Shown here: positions 15,008-23,098 of the stretch, piece after piece
Layout of the letters: each line of letters opens with the position of its first letter
Position numbering within the stretch: position 1 is the stretch's first letter
DNA from: JBKPRX01 sp046734795
GTDB lineage: Bacteria; Actinomycetota; Thermoleophilia; Gaiellales; Gaiellaceae
Length of the DNA: 32,871 bases
Direction of reading: 5' to 3'
Assembly: GCA_046734795.1 (NCBI GenBank)
Contig: JBKPRX010000089.1
Span: 1 to 32,871 of the forward strand
The notes under the pieces: model-generated
Told to the model about the DNA's origin: nothing
The model's database searches: none
What the model saw: only the letters and a program-made list of their open reading frames with translations
Made by a program: the position numbers and the translations under genes

Positions 15008-15026
15008 TTAGACTAGGCTAACTTTA
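15008..15026 (+). promoter_or_regulatory. IdeR/DtxR-like iron/manganese box over the -10 of the Nramp gene
   Basis: The 19 nt from 15008 match the IdeR consensus TTAGGTTAGGCTAACCTAA at 15 of 19 positions by eye. The core TAGGCTAA is intact. TAGGCT (15014-15019) is also the -10 element, ending 6 nt before the ATG at 15026. A metal-loaded DtxR/IdeR/MntR repressor bound here would cover both promoter and start codon. The regulator gene is not in the window. Confidence 0.6.
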
Positions 15027-16312
15027 TGGTCGCGCGAACCGAAGAGAGCTCTGTCGCGCTCGGGATCCTTCGCGGCGAGCGCCGGTTCCGGCTCCTGCCG
15101 TTCCTCGGTCCCGCCTTCATCGCGTGCGTCGCGTACATCGACCCCGGCAACTTCGCGACGAACATCGCCGGCGGCTCGAAGTACGGCTACACGCTCGTGT
15201 GGGTGATCGTCGCGTCGAACCTGATGGCGATGCTGATCCAGACGCTGTCGGCAAAGCTCGGTCTCGCGACGGGACGCAACCTGCCGGAGGTCTGCCGCGA
15301 GCAGTTCTCGCGGCGCACGTCGATCTTCCTGTGGATTCAAGCCGAGCTGATCGCGATGGCGACCGACCTCGCGGAGTTCCTGGGCGCCGCGCTCGGCTTC
15401 CATCTGCTGCTCGGGATCGACCTTTTTCCCGCCGCGATCATCACCGGGATCGCGGCGTTCCTCATCCTCGGCCTCCAGCGCTTCGGATTCCGGCCGCTCG
15501 AGGCGGTGATCGCGGCGATCGTCGCCGTAATCGGCACGTGCTACCTCACCGAGCTCTTCTACGCGAACCCGCCGCTCGGAACCGTCGGCTTTCACGCGAT
15601 CCGGCCCGACTTCGCCGGCAGCGACTCCGTCCTCCTCGCGGTCGGGATCATCGGTGCAACCGTGATGCCGCACGTCATCTATCTCCACTCGGCGCTGACG
15701 CGAGATCGCATCCACACGGAGAACGACGAGCAAGCGCGACGGCTCTACAAGTACACACGCGTCGACGTGATCATCGCGATGACGATCGCCGGGCTGATCA
15801 ACATCGCGATGCTCGTGATGGCCGCAGCCGCGTTCTACGGCAGCGGCCTCCACGACGTGGACTCGCTCGAAGGCGCACACCGTACGCTCGAGCCGATCCT
15901 CGGCGGCGCCTCGAGCACGCTCTTCGCGCTCGCGCTCCTCGGCTCGGGCCTCGCGAGCTCGGCTGTCGGAACCATGTCGGGCCAGGTCGTCATGCAGGGC
16001 TTCATCCAGCGGCAGATCCCGATCGTCGTTCGACGGCTCGTCACGATGCTCCCGGCGTTCGTCGTGATCGCGCTGATCGAATGGGTTCCCTCGCTCGATC
16101 TCAATGTGACGGAGACGCTCGTGATCAGCCAGGTCGTGCTCTCGTTCGGCATCCCGTTCGCGCTCGTCCCACTCGTCATCTTCACGAAGCGTCGCGACCT
16201 GATGGGCGTGCTCGTCAACCGACGCGTGACGAGCATCGCGGCGACGGTTGTCGCCGGTCTGATCATCTCGCTGAACGCCTTCCTGCTCGTGCAGACGTTC
16301 GGGCTCGCGTAG
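15026..16312 (+). CDS. mntH: Nramp-family divalent metal transporter
   Basis: A 428-residue membrane protein with about eleven hydrophobic helices. It is a proton-coupled importer of Mn2+ and Fe2+. The metal-binding motifs are canonical: D39-P-G-N42 in the first helix and M-P-H-V-I-Y-L-H-S in the sixth, with the methionine that favours soft transition metals. Length is normal for MntH. The ATG at 15026 is fixed by the TAGGCT -10 exactly 6 nt upstream and by an IdeR/DtxR-type box over it, so repression by iron or manganese is likely. It is convergent with an M23 peptidase gene, the two stop codons lying in one palindrome. Confidence 0.9.
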   Translation: MVARTEESSVALGILRGERRFRLLPFLGPAFIACVAYIDPGNFATNIAGGSKYGYTLVWVIVASNLMAMLIQTLSAKLGLATGRNLPEVCREQFSRRTSIFLWIQAELIAMATDLAEFLGAALGFHLLLGIDLFPAAIITGIAAFLILGLQRFGFRPLEAVIAAIVAVIGTCYLTELFYANPPLGTVGFHAIRPDFAGSDSVLLAVGIIGATVMPHVIYLHSALTRDRIHTENDEQARRLYKYTRVDVIIAMTIAGLINIAMLVMAAAAFYGSGLHDVDSLEGAHRTLEPILGGASSTLFALALLGSGLASSAVGTMSGQVVMQGFIQRQIPIVVRRLVTMLPAFVVIALIEWVPSLDLNVTETLVISQVVLSFGIPFALVPLVIFTKRRDLMGVLVNRRVTSIAATVVAGLIISLNAFLLVQTFGLA

Positions 16313-16326
16313 CTCGACCGAGCTAC
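16309..16326. terminator. 18-bp palindrome spanning both convergent stop codons
   Basis: GTAGCTCG and CGAGCTAC flank a 2-nt centre. The TAG of mntH lies in one arm and the TAG of the M23 peptidase in the other. It could act as a bidirectional terminator hairpin, but no U-tract follows on either strand. Confidence 0.35.
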
Positions 16327-17522
16327 AGGTACCCGAGCGGGTCGACCGGCGCGCCGTTCACGCGCACCTCGAAGTGAAGGTGCGGCCCGGTCGAATGGCC
16401 GGTCGAGCCGACGTAGCCGATCACCTGACCCTGAGCGACATCGGCGCCGCAAGATGCGGCGATCGACGACTGATGACCGTAGGCGGTCGAAAGGCCGTTT
16501 CCGTGGTCGAGCACCACGAGGTTCCCGTAGCCGCCTTCCCAGCCGCAATAGATGACGCGGCCGGCGGCAGCGGCGTGGATCGCGGTTCCGTATGGCACGC
16601 CGATGTCGATCCCCTCGTGCATCCGGCCCCAGCGCATCCCGAAGCCGCTCGTGACGGGGCCGGCCACGGGCCAGATGAAGCCGCTCGACGACGGCCCCGA
16701 ATACGCGCTCGCACCCCCCTGGATCGACTGGATTCGGGCCGAGATCTGCGCGCTCTTGAGCGCGAGCGCGTCGGCCTCTGACACGAACTCGCGTCTCTCC
16801 GCCGCCGTCTCCTCGAGCGTACGTCGCTTCGCTCCGCGTGCGCGCGAGAGCTGACTGTGGCTCGCGATCAGCTCGTCTCGCACGAGCTCGATCTGATGCG
16901 CTCGGGCGCGCACCGTTCGCGTCGCAACGAGGATTCGGTCCCGTGCTTCGCGCGTTCGTTCGCGCTGCGCGTGCACTCGCGCCTTCGCGTGCCCCACGTC
17001 CGAAGCGATGCGCTTGTCCTGGTTCGCGATCGCGTTCAGATACGCGAGCTGGTCGAGAAGCTGAGTGAGGCTGCGCGAGCTGAGGATCACCTCGGTCGCC
17101 GACGGCTCGCCTTGCTCGTAGATCTCGACGAGTCGCGCGTTCAGCCGCTCGAGGGCGACCGCGTATTCCTTGCGAAGGAACGAGTAGCGCTCGGTCTGGA
17201 CGGAGAAGAGCTCGCTGAGGGCGTCGAGACGCCGCTGATGGAGTGCCAGGTCGGCCTCGAGCGGCGCCAACTGGCCGGAGACGGTTGCGACGCGGCCCTC
17301 GAGTGCGCGGATCTGCGTCGTCACGGACGAGATCTGCTGCGAGAGACGCGACTCGCGCGCCTGCGCGGCCGCGATCTTCGCTCGCAGATTCGAGAGCTTC
17401 GCGTCGATCGACGCCTTGTCCTGACTCACGTCGCCGGCAGCACTCGTCACGAAGACGAGAGCGGCCGAGAAAAGCACGAGGCCGCGCAAGAGCCAGCGAA
17501 GGCTTGACGCGAAAGGGCCCAC
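16323..17522 (-). CDS. Secreted coiled-coil M23 (LytM) peptidoglycan endopeptidase, EnvC/NlpD-like
   Basis: A 399-residue exported protein. An N-terminal signal peptide (about 1-30, hydrophobic core L-F-S-A-A-L-V-F-V) is followed by a long coiled coil (about 35-265) rich in A, Q, E and R, and then a LytM domain. The zinc ligands are H302 and D306 (H-E-G-I-D) and H383 in H381-L-H383; H350 in Y-G-H-Q fits the other catalytic histidine. All are present, so it should be an active glycine/DD-endopeptidase or a cell-division peptidoglycan hydrolase; EnvC-like coiled coils can also activate other hydrolases. The GTG at 17522 gives a sensible signal peptide. A TAGACT (17576-17571, minus strand) could be its -10, giving a leader of about 40 nt. 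Confidence 0.85.
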   Translation of the reverse strand: MGPFASSLRWLLRGLVLFSAALVFVTSAAGDVSQDKASIDAKLSNLRAKIAAAQARESRLSQQISSVTTQIRALEGRVATVSGQLAPLEADLALHQRRLDALSELFSVQTERYSFLRKEYAVALERLNARLVEIYEQGEPSATEVILSSRSLTQLLDQLAYLNAIANQDKRIASDVGHAKARVHAQRERTREARDRILVATRTVRARAHQIELVRDELIASHSQLSRARGAKRRTLEETAAERREFVSEADALALKSAQISARIQSIQGGASAYSGPSSSGFIWPVAGPVTSGFGMRWGRMHEGIDIGVPYGTAIHAAAAGRVIYCGWEGGYGNLVVLDHGNGLSTAYGHQSSIAASCGADVAQGQVIGYVGSTGHSTGPHLHFEVRVNGAPVDPLGYL

Positions 17523-17589
17523 AGCAGGAGTTTCGTCGGTGCCGCGGCCGTCCCTGCCGCGACGCGCGGGAGTCTAGCCGCCGGCCCAG

Positions 17590-18456
17590 CTAGGCAACGT
17601 CGCGCGGCTGCGAAGCCTCTTCCGGAGCCGGCTCCGGCCCCCGCGTCGGAACGGGGTCCGGCTCCGGAGGCGTGATCTCGTCAGGCGGAGGCGAGGGCTC
17701 CGGCAAAAGCGGCGGCGTCGGCGGCGTCCCCTCGTCAGGCGGCGGGTACGGCTCGGGGACGCTCACCATCTGCGTTTGCTGTACCGCGAGGCGCGATTGC
17801 TCAATCCGGTCGCGCGCGCCGACTGCCAGCTCGTGAAGCTCTTCGTCGAGGTCGTGTGCTCGTTCGTCGAGCGCCTCGAGCTCGCCCCGAATGGACTCGG
17901 CGTCTGCACCCCGGTAGACGGCATCGCCGAAGGCGGTGAGCAGATCCCGCCGCCGTTGGTAGAGGCGGCGAAGCTCGAGCCGCAAGACGGCGGCGTCTCG
18001 GCCGGCGCGGCCGCGGATCAGGAGCGCCTCGAACACGGAGCCCGCGCGAGCACGAGCGTCGTCCACGCGTTCGAATGACCGCCGCGACAGCTCGCTGTCG
18101 GGCTTCCTGCGCGCGAGCTCGAGAAACGCGGAGCAGAGGAGCAGTCCGATTCCGACGAGGATCAGCCCCGTCGGCCAACGACCCGTTACGAACGCCAAGG
18201 CGCCGAGGGTGAAGATGGCGATCGACAGGACGAGGAGCGCGGTCGACGACGAGACGCCGAACCAGCGCGGCTCGGCACGCGAGATCGACACGGGAACGGG
18301 ACCGGTCTCCGTCGGCGGAACTTCCGCTTGCACCGTCGTGTCGGAGGCGTCGTCGAGCGGGCGGCCGCAGCCGGGGCAGTACACGGCCGAAGCCGGCAGC
18401 GGCGCGCCACAAGCCGTGCAGGCAGCCTCAGGTGCCCTGTCGAGTGCCGCGCTCAC
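17590..18456 (-). CDS. Zinc-ribbon membrane protein with helical and proline-rich tail
   Basis: A 288-residue protein of unknown function. An N-terminal zinc ribbon (C13-x2-C16 and C27-x2-C30) is followed by two membrane helices (about 71-90 and 95-113), an Arg/Glu-rich helical or coiled-coil region (about 120-220) and a tail dominated by Pro, Glu and Thr with repeated P-P-D-E and P-E-P units (about 228-288). The start is the GTG at 18456, which overlaps the end of the CcmI-like gene by 29 nt, so it is probably translated with the cytochrome c maturation operon. Whether it serves that pathway cannot be told. The proline-rich tail could be a disordered spacer or cell-wall-spanning segment. Confidence 0.75.
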   Translation of the reverse strand: MSAALDRAPEAACTACGAPLPASAVYCPGCGRPLDDASDTTVQAEVPPTETGPVPVSISRAEPRWFGVSSSTALLVLSIAIFTLGALAFVTGRWPTGLILVGIGLLLCSAFLELARRKPDSELSRRSFERVDDARARAGSVFEALLIRGRAGRDAAVLRLELRRLYQRRRDLLTAFGDAVYRGADAESIRGELEALDERAHDLDEELHELAVGARDRIEQSRLAVQQTQMVSVPEPYPPPDEGTPPTPPLLPEPSPPPDEITPPEPDPVPTRGPEPAPEEASQPRDVA

Positions 18457-18760
18457 CTGCCGGTTCTGCCCGGGCTTCCTCGGCTCGTAACGCGTCGGCG
18501 ACGCGCCGCCTGAGCGGCGCCAGAGCGGCCCGATAGTCCTCGTCGGAGACCTTGCCGGTGCGGTGGTCGAACTCGAGCTCCTTCAGCGCGGCGAGCGCGC
18601 GGTCACGCTCCTCGGCGAGCTCGAGCCGTCGTTCGTCGGCCTGAGAGAGCGATTCAAGGTCGTCGTCTGCAGGCGTCGGATCCCGGAGGAACGGGCGCGC
18701 GACGACGAGTACGGCGACGATGGCAATGACCGCACCGAGCGCGAGCGCGAGTGTCGTCAC
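18428..18760 (-). CDS. Short CcmI-like cytochrome c biogenesis protein
   Basis: A 110-residue protein with one N-terminal membrane helix (about 3-22), then a D/E-rich stretch and the pattern A-L-K-E-L-E-F-D-H-R-T-G-K-V-S-D-E-D-Y (about 61-79). That pattern is typical of the N-terminal part of CcmI. The TPR domain of full-length CcmI, which presents apocytochrome c, is absent, so this is a short form, probably a membrane-anchored assembly factor. The GTG at 18760 overlaps the stop of ccmF (GTGA). Operon position and motif agree, and there is no separate promoter. Confidence 0.7.
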   Translation of the reverse strand: MTTLALALGAVIAIVAVLVVARPFLRDPTPADDDLESLSQADERRLELAEERDRALAALKELEFDHRTGKVSDEDYRAALAPLRRRVADALRAEEARAEPAGERGTRQGT

Positions 18761-20757
18761 GCCTTCGCGAGCGCGCGGGCCGACGCGTATCGCGCTGCGA
18801 GGCGACGTTGCTCCACCGGATCCGGCCAGAGCGCGATCAGCGCGCCGCCGACGAACAAGAGTCCGGCGAGCCAGATGAGGTTCACGAGCGGCTTGACGAG
18901 CACCTTCACGAAGACGGAGCCGTCGCGGTTCACCTCGTCGGCGATCGTGAACACGTCGCCGAGGTTGCGCCAGTCGTGGTAGATCGAGACCTCGTTCGAC
19001 GTCTGCTGCTCCACGGGATACGTGTTCTTGCCGGGATGCAGCGTCGTGACGCGATTGCCGCCGATTGTGAGCGTGAGCGGCACGCGAACCTCCTGCGCGT
19101 TCACGGCCTGACGCACTTCGTAGCCGTCGGTTCCGAAAGTGAGCGTTCGTCCGTCGACAGTCATCGAGTCGCCGGGCCGGAGCTTCTGCTGGCTTACGGT
19201 CTGGTACGCGCTCGAGCCTGCGACGCCGATCGCGAGCAGCAGCACAGCCGCGTGAACGACGTAGCCGCCGTAACGGCGGCGGTTTCGGCCGACGAGGCTG
19301 ACGAACGACGCGAGCCACGAGCCATCGCCGAGCGCGTGACGAGCACGCGTGCCGCGGACGAACTCGAGGGCAATCGACGCAGCGACGAACGCGGAGAACG
19401 TGTACGCAAGGAGGCCCGGCAGCGACGAGCCGGCGCCGAGCGCCGCCAGCACGACTCCGGTCACGACGGCGCACGCGAACGGGATCGCGAACGTCCTGCC
19501 GACCGCGCGCACCGACGCCTTCCGCCACGCCACAAGCGGCCCGATTCCCATCAAGAGCAGAAGCGGCAACCCGAAAGCGTGGAGGAAGAAGTTGTAGTAC
19601 GGCTTCGAGACCGTGCTCGGCGTTCCGCGAACGGCTTCCGTCAGGATCGGCCAGAGGACGCCCCAGAGGATCGTCAGGCAGAACGCGACGAGCAGCAGGT
19701 TGTTGTAGAGGAACGTCGCCTCACGCGAGACGAGCGACTCGAGCCTTGTCCTCGCGCGCAGCAACGGCAGGCGCGACCAGATGAGGTATGTGGATCCCGC
19801 GACGACGAGCACGATGAACCCGAGGAACCAGCCGCCGAGCGGACTCTGAGAGAACGAATGGATCGAGTTGACGACGCCGGATCTCGTGAGGAACGTGCCG
19901 AAGATCGAGAGGCAGAACGCGAGCGCGACGAGCACCATGTTCCAGACCTTCAACATGCCGCGCTTCTCCTGGATCATCACCGAGTGGAGGAACGCCGTCG
20001 CTGCGAGCCACGGCATCAGCGCGGCGTTCTCCACCGGATCCCACGCGAAGTAGCCGCCCCAGCCGATCTCGACGTACGCCCAGTGCGCCCCAAGCAGCTG
20101 GCCGACGCCGAGGAACGCCCAGGCGGTGAGCGTCCAGCGGCGCGTCGCGACGAGCCAGCGCTCGTCGGTCTGCCGCGACAGGAGCGCGCCCATCGCGAAT
20201 GCGAACGGGATCGTCAGGCCGACGTATCCGAGGTAGAGAAGCGGCGGGTGGGCGAGCATGTACGGGTTCTGGAGGCTCGGCACCATCCCCGCGCCGTCGG
20301 CCGGAGCAGCCTGCGTCTCGAACGGGCTCGAGACGAAGACGAGCATCAACGCGAAGAACGCGGCGACTCCGCCGAGCACCGGTACGACCCACGGCACGAG
20401 CTCGCGCGCCGAGCGTCCGGTCAGCCAAACAGCGAGCGCCGCGTACCCGGTGAGGATCAGGAGCCAGAGGAGGAGCGAGCCTTCTTGGCCGCTCCACAAG
20501 CCCGCGAGTGTGTAGCCCAGCGGAAGCTTGCGGCTCGTGTGATCGGCGACGTACTTCAGCTCGAAGTCGTGGCGCGCGAGCGCGACCCAGAGAACACCAG
20601 CTGCTACGGCTGTCGACGCGAACGCGAAGACGAGCGCGTTCTGCGCGGAAGCTGCGAGCCGGCGGCGCCGGTGCCACGCGGCCCACGCGCCGGCGACGGC
20701 CGCGTAGACGACGAGCCCGAACGTCACGACGAGGGCGGCGCGGCCGAGCTCCGGCAT
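18757..20757 (-). CDS. ccmF: Cytochrome c heme lyase subunit CcmF
   Basis: A 666-residue polytopic membrane protein with about fifteen hydrophobic helices. The WWD heme-handling signature is clear near residue 230 (W-G-G-Y-F-A-W-D-P-V-E-N), and histidines flank it in the A-H-P-P-L-L-Y segment (near 168) and in the C-terminal half. CcmF takes heme from CcmE and, with CcmH where present, attaches it to the CxxCH motif of apocytochrome c. It starts at the ATG 20757, 3 nt after ccmE, and overlaps the CcmI-like gene. Length and order are normal for the Ccm (System I) pathway. CcmA, B, C, G and H are not in the window. Confidence 0.92.
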   Translation of the reverse strand: MPELGRAALVVTFGLVVYAAVAGAWAAWHRRRRLAASAQNALVFAFASTAVAAGVLWVALARHDFELKYVADHTSRKLPLGYTLAGLWSGQEGSLLLWLLILTGYAALAVWLTGRSARELVPWVVPVLGGVAAFFALMLVFVSSPFETQAAPADGAGMVPSLQNPYMLAHPPLLYLGYVGLTIPFAFAMGALLSRQTDERWLVATRRWTLTAWAFLGVGQLLGAHWAYVEIGWGGYFAWDPVENAALMPWLAATAFLHSVMIQEKRGMLKVWNMVLVALAFCLSIFGTFLTRSGVVNSIHSFSQSPLGGWFLGFIVLVVAGSTYLIWSRLPLLRARTRLESLVSREATFLYNNLLLVAFCLTILWGVLWPILTEAVRGTPSTVSKPYYNFFLHAFGLPLLLLMGIGPLVAWRKASVRAVGRTFAIPFACAVVTGVVLAALGAGSSLPGLLAYTFSAFVAASIALEFVRGTRARHALGDGSWLASFVSLVGRNRRRYGGYVVHAAVLLLAIGVAGSSAYQTVSQQKLRPGDSMTVDGRTLTFGTDGYEVRQAVNAQEVRVPLTLTIGGNRVTTLHPGKNTYPVEQQTSNEVSIYHDWRNLGDVFTIADEVNRDGSVFVKVLVKPLVNLIWLAGLLFVGGALIALWPDPVEQRRLAARYASARALAKA

Positions 20758-20760
20758 GGG

Positions 20761-21150
20761 CTACGCCTGCTTCTTCGCCGTGTACTTCGAAGGGCACTTC
20801 GTCACGATCGAGTTCGTGATGAAGCGCCCGTTGCGCCACGTTCCGTCGGCGACGACGTCGCGTCCGACGCGGAACTGGTCGGGCACGCTGCCTCGGTAGA
20901 CGACGGCGACCGAGGCTGCACCGCTGACGTCGCGGAGCCGGAAGCGCAAGCCGCTCCCGTGCGAGTCGCCGCGAACAGGTCCGACGACGCGGCCGACGAG
21001 CGATACGCGCCCCTGATGGCCGGCGAGCTGGCTCGGCCGCAAGGACGGCGTGCTGCTCGAGAACGCCGACGTGTAGAGGATGAAGATCCCGAGCACCGCG
21101 GCGATCGAGAGAGCGATCACGAGCCGCGCAGGGCTGCGCTTGGAGCTCAC
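20761..21150 (-). CDS. ccmE: Heme chaperone CcmE, cysteine (CxxxY) variant
   Basis: A 129-residue protein with an N-terminal membrane anchor (about 10-30) and an OB-fold domain outside the membrane. It carries heme covalently from CcmC to CcmF. In the classical protein the attachment residue is His in an HxxxY motif; here the site reads C119-P-S-K-Y123, the CxxxY form described in some archaea and Desulfovibrio-type Ccm systems. The usual G-x-V sheet motif (L-V-G-R-V-V-G) and L-x-F-R-L-R-D segment are present. The GTG at 21150 is chosen because TAGAAT lies 7 nt upstream and the longer upstream reading adds nothing conserved. It is the first gene of the ccm unit. Confidence 0.88.
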   Translation of the reverse strand: MSSKRSPARLVIALSIAAVLGIFILYTSAFSSSTPSLRPSQLAGHQGRVSLVGRVVGPVRGDSHGSGLRFRLRDVSGAASVAVVYRGSVPDQFRVGRDVVADGTWRNGRFITNSIVTKCPSKYTAKKQA

Positions 21151-21157
21151 GACGGCG

Positions 21158-21163
21158 ATTCTA
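21158..21163 (-). promoter_or_regulatory. -10 element TAGAAT of the ccm operon
   Basis: On the minus strand TAGAAT ends 7 nt before the GTG of ccmE, implying a leaderless or nearly leaderless operon transcript. Confidence 0.5.
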
Positions 21164-21216
21164 GCCGCGCGGAATGCCCGGCTTTGCAGCAACTCGGGAC
21201 GGCGAGGCCGCCCGGC

Positions 21217-21459
21217 CTAGGTGCTGCTCGGCGTCTCCTGGCGGCGCTGCGGGATGCGGTACCCGTGGTCGTGGCAGAGCGACCCCGGATGATCTTCCGT
21301 CAGAGCGTCGCAGTAGCCTTTGCCGTACGCGGCGCGCATGAACGCAGCGACGACGTCGAGGTTCCATTCCCCGATCTCGGCCGCCTCGCGCCAGAGATCG
21401 GCGAGGCGCAGGTCGATATCCAGCTCGAGAAGGTCGATCCGGCTCGGTCGCTTGGCCAT
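21217..21459 (-). CDS. Small conserved-looking hypothetical protein
   Basis: An 80-residue protein of unknown function. It is acidic and helical in the first half, with a His/Cys-rich segment near the end (C50, H57, C62-H63-x-H65) followed by G-Y-R-I-P. No signal peptide or membrane helix. The ATG at 21459 has TAGCGT 7 nt upstream on the minus strand, the same layout as better-known genes here, which supports it being real. It is separated from ccmE downstream by 66 nt and probably transcribed alone or reading into ccmE. Confidence 0.6.
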   Translation of the reverse strand: MAKRPSRIDLLELDIDLRLADLWREAAEIGEWNLDVVAAFMRAAYGKGYCDALTEDHPGSLCHDHGYRIPQRRQETPSST

Positions 21460-21466
21460 GGAAAAA

Positions 21467-21472
21467 ACGCTA
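21467..21472 (-). promoter_or_regulatory. -10 element TAGCGT
   Basis: On the minus strand TAGCGT ends 7 nt before the ATG at 21459, with a T-rich stretch between. Confidence 0.4.
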
Positions 21473-21641
21473 GTGAGGCGGTCGGACGGACTCCTCCACC
21501 GATCGGCGGCGACAGCGGGGCGCGGCGGGGAACCTGCGATCGCCGGGCCAAATCACCTCCTCGTGTCGCTTGTTCGCATGCGTGGAGCCGCGTGCAACCG
21601 GTCTTCGCTTTGCCGGCCCGACGTGCGACGATTCTCTGTCG

Positions 21642-22196
21642 GTGGTCGCGGCAGGTTGGAATTCGCTGGAGGTCGCGAAGCTGCTCGTCGGGGCGCTGAT
21701 CCCGGTGGCCATCTTCGGTGCCGGCTTCCTCGTGGCACAGGAGACGCGGCGTTACGACGAACGACAGTGGTTGACCCGTAAGCGCTTCGAGGTGAGCCTC
21801 GAGCGGTGGGACAAGATTGCGCCTCTCCTGAATGACCTCTACTGCTTCTTTCGGTGCGTTGGGCACTACCGTTCGATCACACCTCCACGCGTGATCGAGC
21901 TCAAGCGTGACCTCGACAAGATCGTCTATCCCAATAGCCATGTGTTCGGGCCGGTCTTCATCGAGCGCTACTACAAGTTCATGGCCGCCTGCTTCTTGAC
22001 CTACGCAAGCGGTCCCGCTCAGAACGCAAAGATCCGTGCGTCGATAGAGCGACAACGCCTGGAGCGGACAGAGTGGAGTGATGAGTGGAACGCGCTCTTC
22101 GTCCCGGACGAGGATTCTGTTCGGTCCGCAGACGTCCACGAAGCGCACGACGCCTTGCTTGCGACCTTCGGGGGAGACACTTTGACGTCGAGTTGA
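21642..22196 (+). CDS. Single-pass membrane protein of unknown function
   Basis: A 184-residue protein. One membrane helix lies near the N-terminus (about 12-34, L-L-V-G-A-L-I-P-V-A-I-F-G), followed by a basic R-R-Y-D-E-R-Q-W turn and a soluble helical domain with several aromatic and Cys residues (L-N-D-L-Y-C-F-F-R-C-V-G-H-Y near 76-89). I do not recognise a named family. Codon use is less GC-rich than in neighbouring genes, with T/A at many third positions, which suggests later acquisition. The GTG at 21642 is preferred over a TTG at 21570: it places the helix at the N-terminus and a GATTCT ends 6 nt upstream. The soluble domain would face the cytoplasm by the positive-inside rule. Confidence 0.65.
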   Translation: MVAAGWNSLEVAKLLVGALIPVAIFGAGFLVAQETRRYDERQWLTRKRFEVSLERWDKIAPLLNDLYCFFRCVGHYRSITPPRVIELKRDLDKIVYPNSHVFGPVFIERYYKFMAACFLTYASGPAQNAKIRASIERQRLERTEWSDEWNALFVPDEDSVRSADVHEAHDALLATFGGDTLTSS

Positions 22197-22249
22197 ACGC
22201 GCGTGCAGAACCGCCTGGGCTTACGGCGCCGCGCCGCAGCCGGACGGAC

Positions 22250-22255
22250 TACGGT
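22250..22255 (+). promoter_or_regulatory. -10 element TACGGT, leaderless-type
   Basis: TACGGT ends 6 nt before the GTG at 22262 and helps fix that start against the longer open frame upstream. Confidence 0.45.
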
Positions 22256-22261
22256 TTCCCC

Positions 22262-23098
22262 GTGGGCACGATCAGGTTCGGAACGGCGCGCGTGCCGTCG
22301 CAAGAGTCGCCGGAAGCGGCGGTTGCGCTGTTACAGGAACGCGGCTACGACGCGTGCGAGATCGACTTCGAGAGCCGTTTCTGGATGGACTACGACTTCG
22401 CGACGCGGCTCGGCGAGCTCTGCCGTGACGCTGGGATCGTCCTCTCGGTGCATGCGCCGATCGCCGGCTTCATGGGCCACGCCGAGCGCGGCAAGAAGCT
22501 CAACATGGCGGTTGGGATGCTCGACCATTCCGCGGGGATCGCGAAAGCCGCGGGCGCGGAGGTCGTCGTCTTCCACCCGGGGTACTTGCTCGGCCGCTCG
22601 CGCGAGGCGGCGATCGACTCGGTCGTCGAGCAGCTCGGCGAGCTCCGTGCACGCTTGGAGAAGAAGGACCGAGCGGTGCCGTTCGGGATCGAGGTGATGG
22701 GACGCGTGCGCGAGCTCGGAACCGCCGACGACGTCGTCGAGATTTCGCGCCGCTGTTCCTGGGTCCGCCCCGTGCTGGACTTCGCGCACATGCACGCGAC
22801 CTCCGACGGCGGCTTCACGAGCGTCGAACCGTTCGTCGAGGGACTCGCGAAAGCAGACGCGGTACTCGCGCCGGGCGCGCCCTTCCACATTCACTTCAGC
22901 GACATCGCGTTCGCGAACCGCAACGAGACGAAGCACCTTCCCTACGGCGAGGGAACGCTCCGCGCGGAGCCGCTGCGCGACGCGCTCGCGCAGTTCGAGC
23001 GGCCGGCGACGGTGATCAGCGAGTCGCCGGACGAAGAGTCGTCTCAGACGATCGGCGCCGTGCTGAGAGTGCAGAGCTCGGCGAGCCGAGCCTCGTAG
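22262..23098 (+). CDS. Endonuclease IV-like / xylose isomerase-like TIM-barrel protein
   Basis: A 278-residue TIM barrel of the AP endonuclease 2 family. Candidate metal ligands occur in the order seen in endonuclease IV (Nfo): H in V-H-A-P-I, H in F-H-P-G-Y, E in G-I-E-V-M, D and H in L-D-F-A-H-M-H, H in H-I-H-F-S-D, and E near the end (S-E-S-P-D-E-E). It resembles archaeal/actinobacterial deoxyribonuclease IV-like proteins more than sugar isomerases, because of the Y-L-L-G-R-S and H-L-P-Y-G-E-G motifs. A role in base-excision repair at abasic sites is likely but not proven. The GTG at 22262 is chosen for the conserved N-terminus and the TACGGT 6 nt upstream. Its last 55 nt overlap the convergent cyclase gene. 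Confidence 0.8.
   Translation: MGTIRFGTARVPSQESPEAAVALLQERGYDACEIDFESRFWMDYDFATRLGELCRDAGIVLSVHAPIAGFMGHAERGKKLNMAVGMLDHSAGIAKAAGAEVVVFHPGYLLGRSREAAIDSVVEQLGELRARLEKKDRAVPFGIEVMGRVRELGTADDVVEISRRCSWVRPVLDFAHMHATSDGGFTSVEPFVEGLAKADAVLAPGAPFHIHFSDIAFANRNETKHLPYGEGTLRAEPLRDALAQFERPATVISESPDEESSQTIGAVLRVQSSASRAS

Noticed and set aside
18751..21699. Very long open frame on the plus strand opposite ccmF and ccmE
   Set aside because: It is Arg/Glu-rich without domains and lies antisense to well-recognised ccm genes; an artefact of high GC content.
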